Counted from the first letter of the stretch, positions 7,636 to 16,175 are shown. The stretch: DNA of 18,547 nt from Nocardioidaceae bacterium (GCA_025966335.1 JAICRS010000026.1:1-18547), one strand, 5' to 3'. Program-made: numbers and translations. Notes: generated from the letters alone by a model not told the origin.

Positions 7636-9132
7636 ATGACCACCAACGTCGAGAGCGACCCGGTGATCACCTCGCTGGCCAGGTTCGCCTCCTTGCCCGA
7701 CTGGCTGGCGGCCGGGATGGATTCCGGGCGGGTCGGCGAGAGTCTCGTGCGCCACGTTCCGGAGCTCGCCGCGGAGCGCCCGCGCTTGTTGTCCTGCATC
7801 CCGGACCGCTTGCGGGCGAAGGACAGTGAGTGGCTCGTGCGGTACACGCTCACCGTCGCCCTACCTGCGGATGAGCCGCGCAAGATCGTGCTGGTGGGAA
7901 ACCTGTGGCCTCCCGGACAGAGCTTCGACGCGGGCGTCGCCACCGACGACATGCGGTTCGGTGAGCCGGGCTGGCGGTGCTCGCTGCCGGAGCTGGGTCT
8001 CGTGCTGCGGGTGCAGGCGAACGACGAGGCGCTGCCGGCACTGCCCATGCTGGTCGAACCGGCCGCCGCGGCCAGGCTGCTGCAACCGATCCTCCGCACG
8101 GCCGGCTACCGCGACGCGACCGTCACCGCCTGCGACCCCGTCGTCGTCCGGTACAAGCCGGGCAGCCGGTGCACCGTCGTGGTCGGGATGACCTACGCGA
8201 ACCGTTCGTCTGCTCCCGTTCCGCCGAGCCCGGTAGTCCTCAAGACGCACCAGGGGGACAAGGGCGAGGCTGCCTGGGCCGCGATGAACGCCCTCTGGCA
8301 ACGCCCGCTCGGTTGGCGGGACGCCGTCAGGCTGGCCGAACCGTTGGGGTACCTGTCCGACGAGCGCATCCTCGTGCAGGGTCCCGTGCCGGAGGAGCAG
8401 ACGCTGAAGGACCTTGCGCGGGAGGCGATCGCGACTCGCAGCAACGCCTTGCTCGGCGACCTCCGGCAGCAGCTGGCCAAGACCGCGAGAGGGCTGGCGG
8501 CCATGCACGGCTCGGGCGCGTCGTACGGTCGGACCGCGACGTTCGAGGACGAGCTCGCCGAGGTCGCCGAGGTCGTCGACCGACTCTCGCTGAGCGTGCC
8601 CGGCCTGGACGTGGCCGCCCAGCCGTTGTTGGGACACCTGGCCGGGCTGGCCCACGCGGAAGCTGCCGACCCGGTCGTGCCGGCGCACCACGACTTCCGT
8701 CCGGCCCAGGTGCTGCTCCACGAGGGTTCGATCGGGTTCATCGACTTCGACGGGGCCTGCATGGCGGAGCCGGCTCTCGATCTCGGCAGGTTCCGCGCCA
8801 AGCTGAGGGACATCGGCATCTCTGCTCTGGGCTCGAGCGAGCGGCTGGACCTGCTGGACGAGCTGTGCGAGGGCTTCCTGGAGGCGTACCAGCACCACGG
8901 CACGGTCTCGCGGAACCGTGTGCTGATGTGGGAGACCTGCGACCTGCTCACCACGATGCTGCACGCCTGGACGAAGGTGCGGGTGGCCAGGCTCGAACCG
9001 CGGCTGACCCTGCTCGTCCACCAGCTCAGGACCAGCGGCCTCCTCAGGAAGCCGGTCGCCGCGCCTGGTGCGCCCGGTCGACCAGCTCCAGCAGGTGTCG
9101 GTGCACCGCCTCCGGCTGCTCCAGCTGGATGA
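7636..9132 (+). CDS. APH-fold phosphotransferase, last gene of the kinase operon
   Basis: This 498-residue protein begins 4 bp after the ABC-kinase stop, with GAAAGGG 8 nt before its ATG. The layout matches its neighbours. A first N-lobe-like half (SEWLVRYTLTVALP, then VGNLWPPG with Asn in the Lys position) leads into ELGLVLRVQANDEALPAL, a diverged form of the operon's CRFPxDPxLPxL linker. A second N-lobe has VVVRYKPGSRCTVVVGMTY and Lys203 (VVLKTH). The catalytic loop reads HHDFRPAQVLL (Asp353, Gln for Asn), with IDFDGA for metal binding. The last 29 or so residues are Ala/Pro/Gly-rich, lie over the 3' end of the opposing hydrolase gene and probably lack structure. It is likely an active kinase; the substrate is unknown. 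Confidence 0.87.
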   Translation: MTTNVESDPVITSLARFASLPDWLAAGMDSGRVGESLVRHVPELAAERPRLLSCIPDRLRAKDSEWLVRYTLTVALPADEPRKIVLVGNLWPPGQSFDAGVATDDMRFGEPGWRCSLPELGLVLRVQANDEALPALPMLVEPAAAARLLQPILRTAGYRDATVTACDPVVVRYKPGSRCTVVVGMTYANRSSAPVPPSPVVLKTHQGDKGEAAWAAMNALWQRPLGWRDAVRLAEPLGYLSDERILVQGPVPEEQTLKDLAREAIATRSNALLGDLRQQLAKTARGLAAMHGSGASYGRTATFEDELAEVAEVVDRLSLSVPGLDVAAQPLLGHLAGLAHAEAADPVVPAHHDFRPAQVLLHEGSIGFIDFDGACMAEPALDLGRFRAKLRDIGISALGSSERLDLLDELCEGFLEAYQHHGTVSRNRVLMWETCDLLTTMLHAWTKVRVARLEPRLTLLVHQLRTSGLLRKPVAAPGAPGRPAPAGVGAPPPAAPAG

Positions 9133-9946
9133 AGTGCGAGCCGCTGAGTACGACGTACTCCGCCTCGGGGATGCGTACGGCGGCGGTGCCCATGTCGTGG
9201 GCCGAGGCGAGCAGGTCGTGCTTGCCCGCGACGAACGTCGTCGGCACCCGGATCGACCGCAGTGAGACCCGGGCATGCTGGTCGGCGACCAGCGCCAGGT
9301 GCATGCCCCACTCCACCGGGGTGTCCAGATAGGTGCGCACCGCCCTGCGCAGGACCTCCGGGTCGGCGCCGGGGAGCATCAGTCCGCTGTGCTGCAGGAG
9401 GTACGCCGCGAGCGGTCCGACCTTCAACCGGGTGCTGATCGGGCTGAGCACGGGACCCAACGTCCTCAGCGACCTGGTGACCGCCCGGGCCACCGGTCGT
9501 CGCGCGACCCGCGGGATGAACAGGGGAGCGCCCATCGACGCGAACGTGCCCCCGGGGACGCCGGCGATCGCGAACAGGCCGGTGACCCGTCCGGGATGGC
9601 GGACCGCGAGCTCGAAGGCGGTGTTCACGCCGATCGACCAGCCTGCGACCACGCACGCCTCGATACCGGCATCGTCGAGCACCGCGAGGGCATCGTCGAC
9701 GAAGGCCTCGATGCCGACCCGGTTCACGTCCTCCGGCCGCTCGGAGCCGCCGACGCCGCGGTGGTTCCAGGAGAGCACCCGCACCCCGCAGTCAGCCCGC
9801 AGCAGCGCCGGCCACGCATAGGGGTTGGTGCCCAGACCGTTGCAGAGCAGCACGGTCGGCCCGTCGGCGTCGTTGGTCCATGCCTCGATCTTCGTGCCGT
9901 CGGCACTGGTGACCTCGTAGAAGCGCAGGGCGAGTTCGTCGGCCAT
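9044..9946 (-). CDS. Alpha/beta hydrolase fold protein
   Basis: This 300-residue protein has the canonical hydrolase layout: an oxyanion-region motif LLCNGLGTNPYAW, the WNHRGVGGSE strand-turn, nucleophile elbow GWSIG (Ser104), acid Asp244 in AGKHDL and His271 in SGSHFIQLE. These form a complete Ser-Asp-His triad. It resembles esterases, epoxide or haloalkane hydrolase relatives and peroxidase-like hydrolases; the substrate cannot be read. There is no signal peptide, so it is probably cytoplasmic. No Shine-Dalgarno sequence precedes the ATG; CACACT stands 6 nt upstream, a weak version of the leaderless pattern seen elsewhere in the window. It faces the kinase operon and overlaps its last gene by 89 bp. 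Confidence 0.9.
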   Translation of the reverse strand: MADELALRFYEVTSADGTKIEAWTNDADGPTVLLCNGLGTNPYAWPALLRADCGVRVLSWNHRGVGGSERPEDVNRVGIEAFVDDALAVLDDAGIEACVVAGWSIGVNTAFELAVRHPGRVTGLFAIAGVPGGTFASMGAPLFIPRVARRPVARAVTRSLRTLGPVLSPISTRLKVGPLAAYLLQHSGLMLPGADPEVLRRAVRTYLDTPVEWGMHLALVADQHARVSLRSIRVPTTFVAGKHDLLASAHDMGTAAVRIPEAEYVVLSGSHFIQLEQPEAVHRHLLELVDRAHQARRPAS

Positions 9947-9997
9947 GCGCCGAGTGTGCCCGACATCGGCGCGCTTGCGACGGTTTGGTGCGGAGAG

Positions 9998-10219
9998 TCA
10001 CTGGGCGCGTCGGTGCGACCCCGTCACGGTGAGCTCACGCTGCCGGTACACGGACGGCCCGTGCAGCGTCTCCAGGAAGGCCTCCACCTCGACCCGCTCC
10101 CGTCGGCGGGCCGCCATCGCCGTCGAGGCGAGCATCGCGTTGCGCCGGGCACCGTGCTGGGTGCGCACGGGCAGGCTGGGGAGCTGGATCAACTGCTTGA
10201 GTCCTGGTGGTGTCCACAC
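9998..10219 (-). CDS. Small conserved-looking protein of unknown function
   Basis: This is a 73-residue basic protein starting WTPPGLKQLIQLPSLPVRTQ after the initiator, with a predicted helix rich in Arg/Glu (AARRRERVEVEAFLETL). I do not recognise a family. Third codon positions from Leu7 onward are almost all G or C, as expected for a real gene in this genome. The GTG at 10219 is chosen because GGAGG (10225-10229 on the complement) stands 5 nt before it. A longer frame from GTG 10255 has poor codon bias in its extra residues. A possible -10 hexamer TAGCGT lies on the complement at 10260-10265, with no good -35. It ends 51 bp before the hydrolase start and may be co-transcribed with it. The Arg-rich helix could bind nucleic acid, but that is speculation. 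Confidence 0.6.
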   Translation of the reverse strand: MWTPPGLKQLIQLPSLPVRTQHGARRNAMLASTAMAARRRERVEVEAFLETLHGPSVYRQRELTVTGSHRRAQ

Positions 10220-10335
10220 GGTGGCCTCCGAGCCGGTTCGACGTGGGCGTTGCACGACGACGCTAGGCGCGCATCGCTACAGGGTCATCAACTGGCGGTG
10301 AACACCACGTAACACGACGGAGGCACTAGTCCGAC

Positions 10336-10353
10336 ATGGCCCATCCGGGCCAT
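10336..10353. promoter_or_regulatory. Perfect inverted repeat upstream of the dehydrogenase gene
   Basis: ATGGCCC-atcc-GGGCCAT is a perfect 7-bp inverted repeat with a 4-nt centre, located 38 bp before the GTG of the dehydrogenase and 27 bp before its candidate -10 box. This is where an operator overlapping the -35 region would sit. It could also be an RNA hairpin if transcription starts further upstream. Apart from this and the -10 box, the 172 bp between 10220 and 10391 hold nothing else I can assign firmly. Confidence 0.4.
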
Positions 10354-10379
10354 CTGGCTGTTCGCTTCGTCACCGCAGA

Positions 10380-10385
10380 TAGGCT
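10380..10385 (+). promoter_or_regulatory. Candidate -10 box for a leaderless dehydrogenase mRNA
   Basis: TAGGCT fits TANNNT and lies exactly 6 nt before the GTG at 10392. No Shine-Dalgarno sequence stands between them, so transcription probably starts at or next to the start codon. The same hexamer and spacing recur before ilvD. No convincing -35 element is visible. Confidence 0.5.
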
Positions 10386-10391
10386 CATTGC

Positions 10392-11327
10392 GTGAGGGAT
10401 GGGGAGAATTCGAACCCCCTCGTCTGGTTGCCGTTCTCGGTCGACCACATCGAGGGCGCTCCGGCCGGCCTGCGCTACGAGACCTGGCGCGTCGAGGACG
10501 GCGACGAGCTGCCGGGGTGGCTCGACGAGGTCGAGTTCTACGTGCCGGCGTACATGTCCGCGGTCCGGCATGCGGAGCTGATCGCGCGGATGCCTGCCCT
10601 CAAGGTGGTGCAGACCCTCACCGCGGGCGTCGACGACATCCGGTCCGCGGTGCCGGCCGGGGTGACGCTGTGCAACGGCCGCGGGATCCACAACGCCTCC
10701 ACCGCCGAGCTGGCGGTCACCCTGACGCTGGCCTCGCTGCGCGGCATCCCCGACTTCGTGCGGGCGCAGGACACCGGGAGGTGGCGGTCGAAGGTGTTGC
10801 CGTCCCTGGCGGACCGCAGCGTGCTGATCGTCGGGTACGGCGAGATCGGCGCCGCCATCGAGGCACGCCTCACCGGCTTCGAGTGCGACGTGGTCCGGGT
10901 CGCCCGCACGCCCCGCCTCGGCGTGCACGGCCTGGCCGAGCTTCCGGACCTGCTGCCGGAGGCCGACGTGGTGATCCTGATCGTGCCGATCACCGACGAG
11001 ACCCGGGCGATGGTCGATGCCGACTTCCTCGCCCGGATGAAGGACGGCGCGCTGCTGGTCAACGTGGCGCGCGGTGCGGTCGTGGACGCCGGCGCGCTCG
11101 TCGAGGCGCTCGGCACCGGCCGGATCTCCGCCGCCCTGGACGTGACCGATCCGGAGCCGCTGCCCGAGGGCCACCCGCTGTGGTCGGCCCCGAACCTGCT
11201 GCTGACCCCGCACGTCGGCGGTGCCAGCAGCGCGATGTGGCCGCGCGCCTACCGGGTGGTGCGCGAACAGCTCGAGCGGTTCGCGACCGGGCAGCCGCTC
11301 GCCAACGTGATGGACGGTCCCTACTGA
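10392..11327 (+). CDS. D-2-hydroxyacid dehydrogenase, NAD(P)-binding
   Basis: This 311-residue protein belongs to the family that interconverts 2-oxoacids and D-2-hydroxyacids with NAD(P)H. It has the nucleotide-binding motif GYGEIG (from residue 148), the substrate-binding Arg227 in NVARG, catalytic Glu255 in DPEPLP and His274 in TPHVGG. All key residues are present and the length is normal. After GYGEIG the second strand ends VVRVART, with no acidic residue, so NADP may be preferred; this is tentative. Substrate could be glyoxylate, hydroxypyruvate or another 2-oxoacid. The GTG start is supported by the TAGGCT box 6 nt upstream. Its stop overlaps the HIT gene start by one base (TGATG), so the two are probably translated together. 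Confidence 0.9.
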   Translation: MRDGENSNPLVWLPFSVDHIEGAPAGLRYETWRVEDGDELPGWLDEVEFYVPAYMSAVRHAELIARMPALKVVQTLTAGVDDIRSAVPAGVTLCNGRGIHNASTAELAVTLTLASLRGIPDFVRAQDTGRWRSKVLPSLADRSVLIVGYGEIGAAIEARLTGFECDVVRVARTPRLGVHGLAELPDLLPEADVVILIVPITDETRAMVDADFLARMKDGALLVNVARGAVVDAGALVEALGTGRISAALDVTDPEPLPEGHPLWSAPNLLLTPHVGGASSAMWPRAYRVVREQLERFATGQPLANVMDGPY

Positions 11328-11728
11328 TGAGCTGCATCTTCTGCGACATCGTGTCCGGCGAGGCCGAGTCCTTCGTCGTCGCCAGTGACGAGCGGGCGGT
11401 GGCGTTCCTCGACATCAACCCGTTCGCGAACGGGCACACGCTGGTGGTTCCCACCAGACACGTCACCGACCTGCTCGACAGCGCGGACGTCCTTTCCGAC
11501 ATCGCACCGGTGCTCCACGAGGCCGCAGGGCTCCTGGTCGACCGGCTCGGCGCGGACGGCATCAACGTGTTCCAGAGCAGTGGGGCGGCCGCCGGCCAGG
11601 AGGTCTTCCACCTGCATATGCACCTTTTGCCGCGCTGGCACGGCGACGGTCTGCTCCAGGACCTTGTCGGTACGCCGTCCGCGGTCGATGATCTGGAGAG
11701 GTTGCACCACCGGCTCACGGCTCGCTGA
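11327..11728 (+). CDS. HIT-family nucleotide hydrolase/transferase
   Basis: This 133-residue protein has the histidine-triad signature HLHMHLLPRW (residues 95-104), with His97 as the predicted nucleophile that forms a nucleotidyl intermediate. It also has the N-terminal zinc-type Cys pair CIFCDI and the conserved FLDINPFANGHTLVVP segment. This matches the bacterial HinT/Hit branch, which hydrolyses adenosine phosphoramidates and acyl-adenylates such as side products of aminoacyl-tRNA synthetases. It is cytoplasmic. Its ATG shares a base with the dehydrogenase stop, indicating translational coupling. A physiological link between the two enzymes is not evident from sequence. Confidence 0.92.
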   Translation: MSCIFCDIVSGEAESFVVASDERAVAFLDINPFANGHTLVVPTRHVTDLLDSADVLSDIAPVLHEAAGLLVDRLGADGINVFQSSGAAAGQEVFHLHMHLLPRWHGDGLLQDLVGTPSAVDDLERLHHRLTAR

Positions 11729-11749
11729 ACCGCGATGAGTTCCTGGCCG

Positions 11750-11775
11750 CCGCCGAGTCGGTAGGTCATCGGCGG
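11750..11775. terminator. Possible stem-loop after the dehydrogenase-HIT pair
   Basis: CCGCCGA and TCGGCGG form a perfect 7-bp stem around a 12-nt loop, 22 bp after the HIT stop codon. No T-run follows, so it is at best a weak or factor-assisted terminator, or a processing site. Confidence 0.3.
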
Positions 11776-11806
11776 TGAACCGTGGCCCGGAGGCAGAGGA
11801 GAATCG

Positions 11807-12916
11807 ATGATGGCGAACGGCACGCAGGCAGTCGTCCTGGTGGGGACGCGCAAGGGGTTGTGGATCGGTCGGTCCGACGCGGACCGGACCGAGTGGGAGT
11901 GGGAAGGTCCGGCGTTCAACATGGAGGAGGTCTACTCCTGCATGGTCGACACCCGTCGGGGCACGCCACGGCTGCTGGTCGGGGCGTCCTCGAGCTGGGT
12001 CGGGCCGCAGGTCGGACGGTCCGACGACCTCGGCCGCACGTGGGAGTCGAGCCCGGACGGCGGCATCCGGTTCCCCGAGGACACCGGTACCTCGCTGGAG
12101 CGGGTCTGGCAGCTGCAACCGGGGGTCGGCGACGACGAGGTGTGGGCCGGCACGGAGCCGGGGGCGGTCTTCCGCTCCGACGACCGGGGAGAGACCTTCT
12201 CGCTGGTCCGCGGTCTGTGGGACCACCCGCAGCGGCCCGAGTGGGGTGCCGGCTACGGTGGCCAGGCGTTCCACACCGTGCTGCCGCACCCGACCGACCC
12301 GCAGTCGGTGACCGCGGCCATCTCCACCGGCGGGGTCTACCGGACCACGAACGGCGGTGACGCGTGGGAGCCACGCAACAAGGGGATCCGTGCGGACTTC
12401 CTCCCCGAGGAGCAGCGCTACCCGGAGTTCGGGCAGTGCGTGCACAAGGTGGCCCGGCACCCGTCGGCACCGGAGCGGCTCTACGCGCAGAACCACGGCG
12501 GCGTCTACCGTTCCGACGACGAGGGCGGCAGCTGGCTCTCCATCGCGGACGGACTTCCGGCGGACTTCGGGTTCCCGGTCGTGGTTCATCCGCACGATCC
12601 CGACACGATCTACGTCTTCCCGCTCGCGGGCGCAGAGGGTCGGTTCCCACCGGAGGGCAAGGCGCGGGTGTGGCGCTCCAGCAACGCCGGCGAGTCCTGG
12701 GAGCCGCTCGGCGGGTCCGGCGCGGGCGGACTGCCGGACGCCTTCTTCATCGGCGTGATGCGTGACGGCATGTGCACCGACAACCACGAACGGGCAGGCC
12801 TCTACTTCGGAGGCCGCAACGGCAGCGTCTGGGCCAGCAACGACGAGGGCGAGTCCTGGCAGGAGATCGCGAAGAACCTTCCCGATGTGATGGTGGTCCG
12901 CGCCGCGGTGATCTGA
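11807..12916 (+). CDS. Asp-box (BNR) repeat beta-propeller protein
   Basis: This 369-residue protein carries six clear Asp-box motifs (SxDxGxTW type) near residues 72, 123, 180, 236, 291 and 343: SDDLGRTWE, SDDRGETFS, TTNGGDAWE, SDDEGGSWL, SSNAGESWE and SNDEGESWQ. The roughly 50-57-residue spacing fits blades of a six- or seven-bladed propeller of the sialidase/Vps10-like superfamily. No signal peptide or sialidase Arg triad (FRIP motif) was seen, so calling it a sialidase would be unsupported; it is probably a cytosolic propeller of unknown role. GGAG precedes two adjacent ATGs (11807, 11810) by 5 and 8 nt; either may be used. A 78-bp gap with the stem-loop separates it from the HIT gene. 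Confidence 0.85.
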   Translation: MMANGTQAVVLVGTRKGLWIGRSDADRTEWEWEGPAFNMEEVYSCMVDTRRGTPRLLVGASSSWVGPQVGRSDDLGRTWESSPDGGIRFPEDTGTSLERVWQLQPGVGDDEVWAGTEPGAVFRSDDRGETFSLVRGLWDHPQRPEWGAGYGGQAFHTVLPHPTDPQSVTAAISTGGVYRTTNGGDAWEPRNKGIRADFLPEEQRYPEFGQCVHKVARHPSAPERLYAQNHGGVYRSDDEGGSWLSIADGLPADFGFPVVVHPHDPDTIYVFPLAGAEGRFPPEGKARVWRSSNAGESWEPLGGSGAGGLPDAFFIGVMRDGMCTDNHERAGLYFGGRNGSVWASNDEGESWQEIAKNLPDVMVVRAAVI

Positions 12917-12960
12917 ACCACGAACCTGAGACAGCCGCACGTCGAGCGGGGCGGGCGGCG

Positions 12961-12966
12961 TAGGCT
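12961..12966 (+). promoter_or_regulatory. Candidate -10 box for a leaderless ilvD mRNA
   Basis: TAGGCT is followed by 6 nt and then the ilvD ATG, exactly as before the dehydrogenase gene. There is no Shine-Dalgarno sequence. The 56-bp gap from the previous gene shows no clear -35 element. Confidence 0.55.
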
Positions 12967-12972
12967 CCGAGC

Positions 12973-14676
12973 ATGCCTGAGCGGAACGACCAGCCCCCCG
13001 GCCAGCCCGACATGAAGCCCCGCAGCCGCGACGTCACCGACGGCCTCGAGCGTGCGGCCGCCCGCGGCATGCTGCGTGCGGTCGGGATGGGTGACGACGA
13101 CTTCAAGAAGCCGCAGATCGGCGTCGCCTCGTCCTGGAACGAGATCACGCCCTGCAACCTGTCGCTGGACCGGCTGGCCAAGGCCAGCAAGAACGGGGTG
13201 CACGCGGCCGGCGGCTTTCCGCTCGAGTTCGGCACCATCTCGGTCTCCGACGGCATCTCGATGGGCCACGAGGGGATGCACTTCTCGCTGGTCTCCCGCG
13301 AGGTGATCGCCGACAGCGTGGAGACCGTGATGATGGCCGAGCGGCTGGACGGGTCGGTGCTGCTCGCCGGCTGCGACAAGTCCCTGCCCGGCATGCTGAT
13401 GGCCGCCGCCCGGCTCGACCTGGCCTCGGTGTTCCTGTACGCCGGGTCGACCATGCCCGGCCAGGTCGACGGCAAGGACGTCACGATCATCGACGCCTTC
13501 GAAGCGGTCGGCGCCTGCCTGGCGGGCAAGATCACCCGCGAGGAGGTGGACCGGGTCGAACGCGCGATCTGTCCCGGCGAGGGAGCCTGCGGGGGCATGT
13601 ACACCGCGAACACGATGGCCTCGGTCGCCGAGGCGCTCGGCATGTCGCTGCCCGGCTCCGCGGCCCCGCCGGCGGTCGACCGGCGCCGCGACGGCTACGC
13701 ACACCGGTCCGGTGAGGCGGTCGTCGAGCTGCTCCGCCGCGGCATCACCGCCCGGCAGATCATGACCAGGCCGGCCTTCGAGAACGCGATCGCCGTGGTG
13801 ATGGCCCTCGGCGGTTCCACCAACGCCGTACTCCACCTGCTGGCCATCGCGAAGGAGGCCGAGGTCGAGCTGACCCTCGACGACTTCAGCCGGGTCGCGG
13901 ACAAGGTGCCGCACCTCGGTGACCTCAAGCCCTTCGGCCGGTTCGTGATGAACGACGTCGACAAGGTCGGCGGCATCCCGGTGGTGATGAAGGCGCTGCT
14001 CGACGCCGGGCTGCTGCACGGCGACTGCCTCACCGTCACCGGAAAGACGATGGCCGAGAACCTGGCCGACATCGCGCCGCCGGACGTGGACGGCGAGATC
14101 ATCCGCGAGCTCGGCAGGCCGATCCACAAGACCGGCGGGATCACCATCCTGCACGGGTCGCTGGCGCCCGAGGGTGCGGTGGTGAAGTCCGCCGGCTTCG
14201 ACACGGACGTGTTCGAGGGGGTGGCCCGGGTGTTCGACGGCGAGCAGGCCGCGATGGACTCGCTGGCCGCCGGACAGATCCAGCCCGGCGACGTGGTGGT
14301 GATCCGCTACGAGGGGCCCAAGGGCGGCCCCGGGATGCGCGAGATGCTGGCGATCACCGGCGCGATCAAGGGCGCCGGGCTCGGCAAGGACGTGCTGCTG
14401 CTGACCGACGGCCGGTTCTCCGGCGGTACGACGGGCCTCTGCGTGGGACACGTGGCCCCGGAGGCCGTGGACGGCGGACCGATCGCGTTCGTCCGCGACG
14501 GCGACCCGGTCCGGCTCGACGTGGCCAACAAGACCCTCGACGTGACCATCGACGAGGTCGAGCTGGCCGCTCGCAAGGACGGCTGGACGCCGAACGCGCC
14601 GAAGTACACCAAGGGGGTCCTCGCCAAGTACGCCAAGCTCGTCCAGTCCGCCGCCGTGGGCGCCGTCTGCGGGTAG
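12973..14676 (+). CDS. ilvD: Dihydroxyacid dehydratase
   Basis: This 567-residue enzyme converts 2,3-dihydroxy-3-methyl acids to 2-oxoacids, the third common step of valine, leucine and isoleucine synthesis. Three Cys that ligand the Fe-S cluster are present: Cys61 (TPCN), Cys134 (CDKS) and Cys206 (CGGMYTANTM). So are Lys136, the usual carbamylated metal ligand, and the catalytic Ser483 in GRFSGGT. The three-Cys pattern matches [2Fe-2S]-type plant and actinobacterial enzymes. Length is normal for the family. The ATG is supported by TAGGCT 6 nt upstream and no ribosome-binding site, so it is likely leaderless. It lies 2.7 kb before ilvB on the same strand, separated by two unrelated genes, and converges on the decarboxylase gene with a 27-bp gap that holds no obvious terminator. 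Confidence 0.97.
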   Translation: MPERNDQPPGQPDMKPRSRDVTDGLERAAARGMLRAVGMGDDDFKKPQIGVASSWNEITPCNLSLDRLAKASKNGVHAAGGFPLEFGTISVSDGISMGHEGMHFSLVSREVIADSVETVMMAERLDGSVLLAGCDKSLPGMLMAAARLDLASVFLYAGSTMPGQVDGKDVTIIDAFEAVGACLAGKITREEVDRVERAICPGEGACGGMYTANTMASVAEALGMSLPGSAAPPAVDRRRDGYAHRSGEAVVELLRRGITARQIMTRPAFENAIAVVMALGGSTNAVLHLLAIAKEAEVELTLDDFSRVADKVPHLGDLKPFGRFVMNDVDKVGGIPVVMKALLDAGLLHGDCLTVTGKTMAENLADIAPPDVDGEIIRELGRPIHKTGGITILHGSLAPEGAVVKSAGFDTDVFEGVARVFDGEQAAMDSLAAGQIQPGDVVVIRYEGPKGGPGMREMLAITGAIKGAGLGKDVLLLTDGRFSGGTTGLCVGHVAPEAVDGGPIAFVRDGDPVRLDVANKTLDVTIDEVELAARKDGWTPNAPKYTKGVLAKYAKLVQSAAVGAVCG

Positions 14677-14703
14677 GACCCAGGGGACGGGTGCGGTGCG
14701 TCC

Positions 14704-16071
<1,368 letters not shown>

Positions 16072-16163
16072 GGCTCCGAGTCTGCGCCGACCCCGGCCCG
16101 GGCCGCCAGACACGACCGGGCCATCACGCGGCGACAATGCCGGATCCGGCGGTCGGGTCGCCC

Positions 16164-16169
16164 TACGTT
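16164..16169 (+). promoter_or_regulatory. Candidate -10 box for a leaderless secreted-protein mRNA
   Basis: TACGTT (TANNNT) lies exactly 6 nt before the ATG at 16176, with no Shine-Dalgarno sequence between. This is the third + strand gene in the window with that geometry. It sits in the 104-bp divergent region shared with the decarboxylase gene. Confidence 0.5.
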
Positions 16170-16175
16170 GGGTCC

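Noticed and set aside
4158..8099. Long complement-strand frames (4158-5846 and 6675-8099)
   Set aside because: They are antisense to the ABC-kinase fusion and its neighbours and show no recognisable motif.
1..9132. Kinase genes as an aminoglycoside-resistance cassette
   Set aside because: The proteins are larger than resistance enzymes, occur as several paralogues with an exporter and glycosyltransferase, and carry Gln or His in place of the conserved Asn. No mobile-element signs are present.
9275..10312. A 345-codon + strand frame opposite the alpha/beta hydrolase and small protein
   Set aside because: The hydrolase has a full catalytic triad on the complement; the + frame has no motif and an Arg/Gly/His-rich shadow composition.
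11321..14451. Complement-strand frames of 539 and 549 codons (11321-12940 and 12802-14451)
   Set aside because: They are mirror images of the HIT/propeller and ilvD genes, whose catalytic residues and repeats are intact.
14677..14703. A terminator between convergent ilvD and decarboxylase genes
   Set aside because: Only a trivial 4-bp inverted repeat (GGGT/ACCC) is present in the 27-bp gap, with no T-run.
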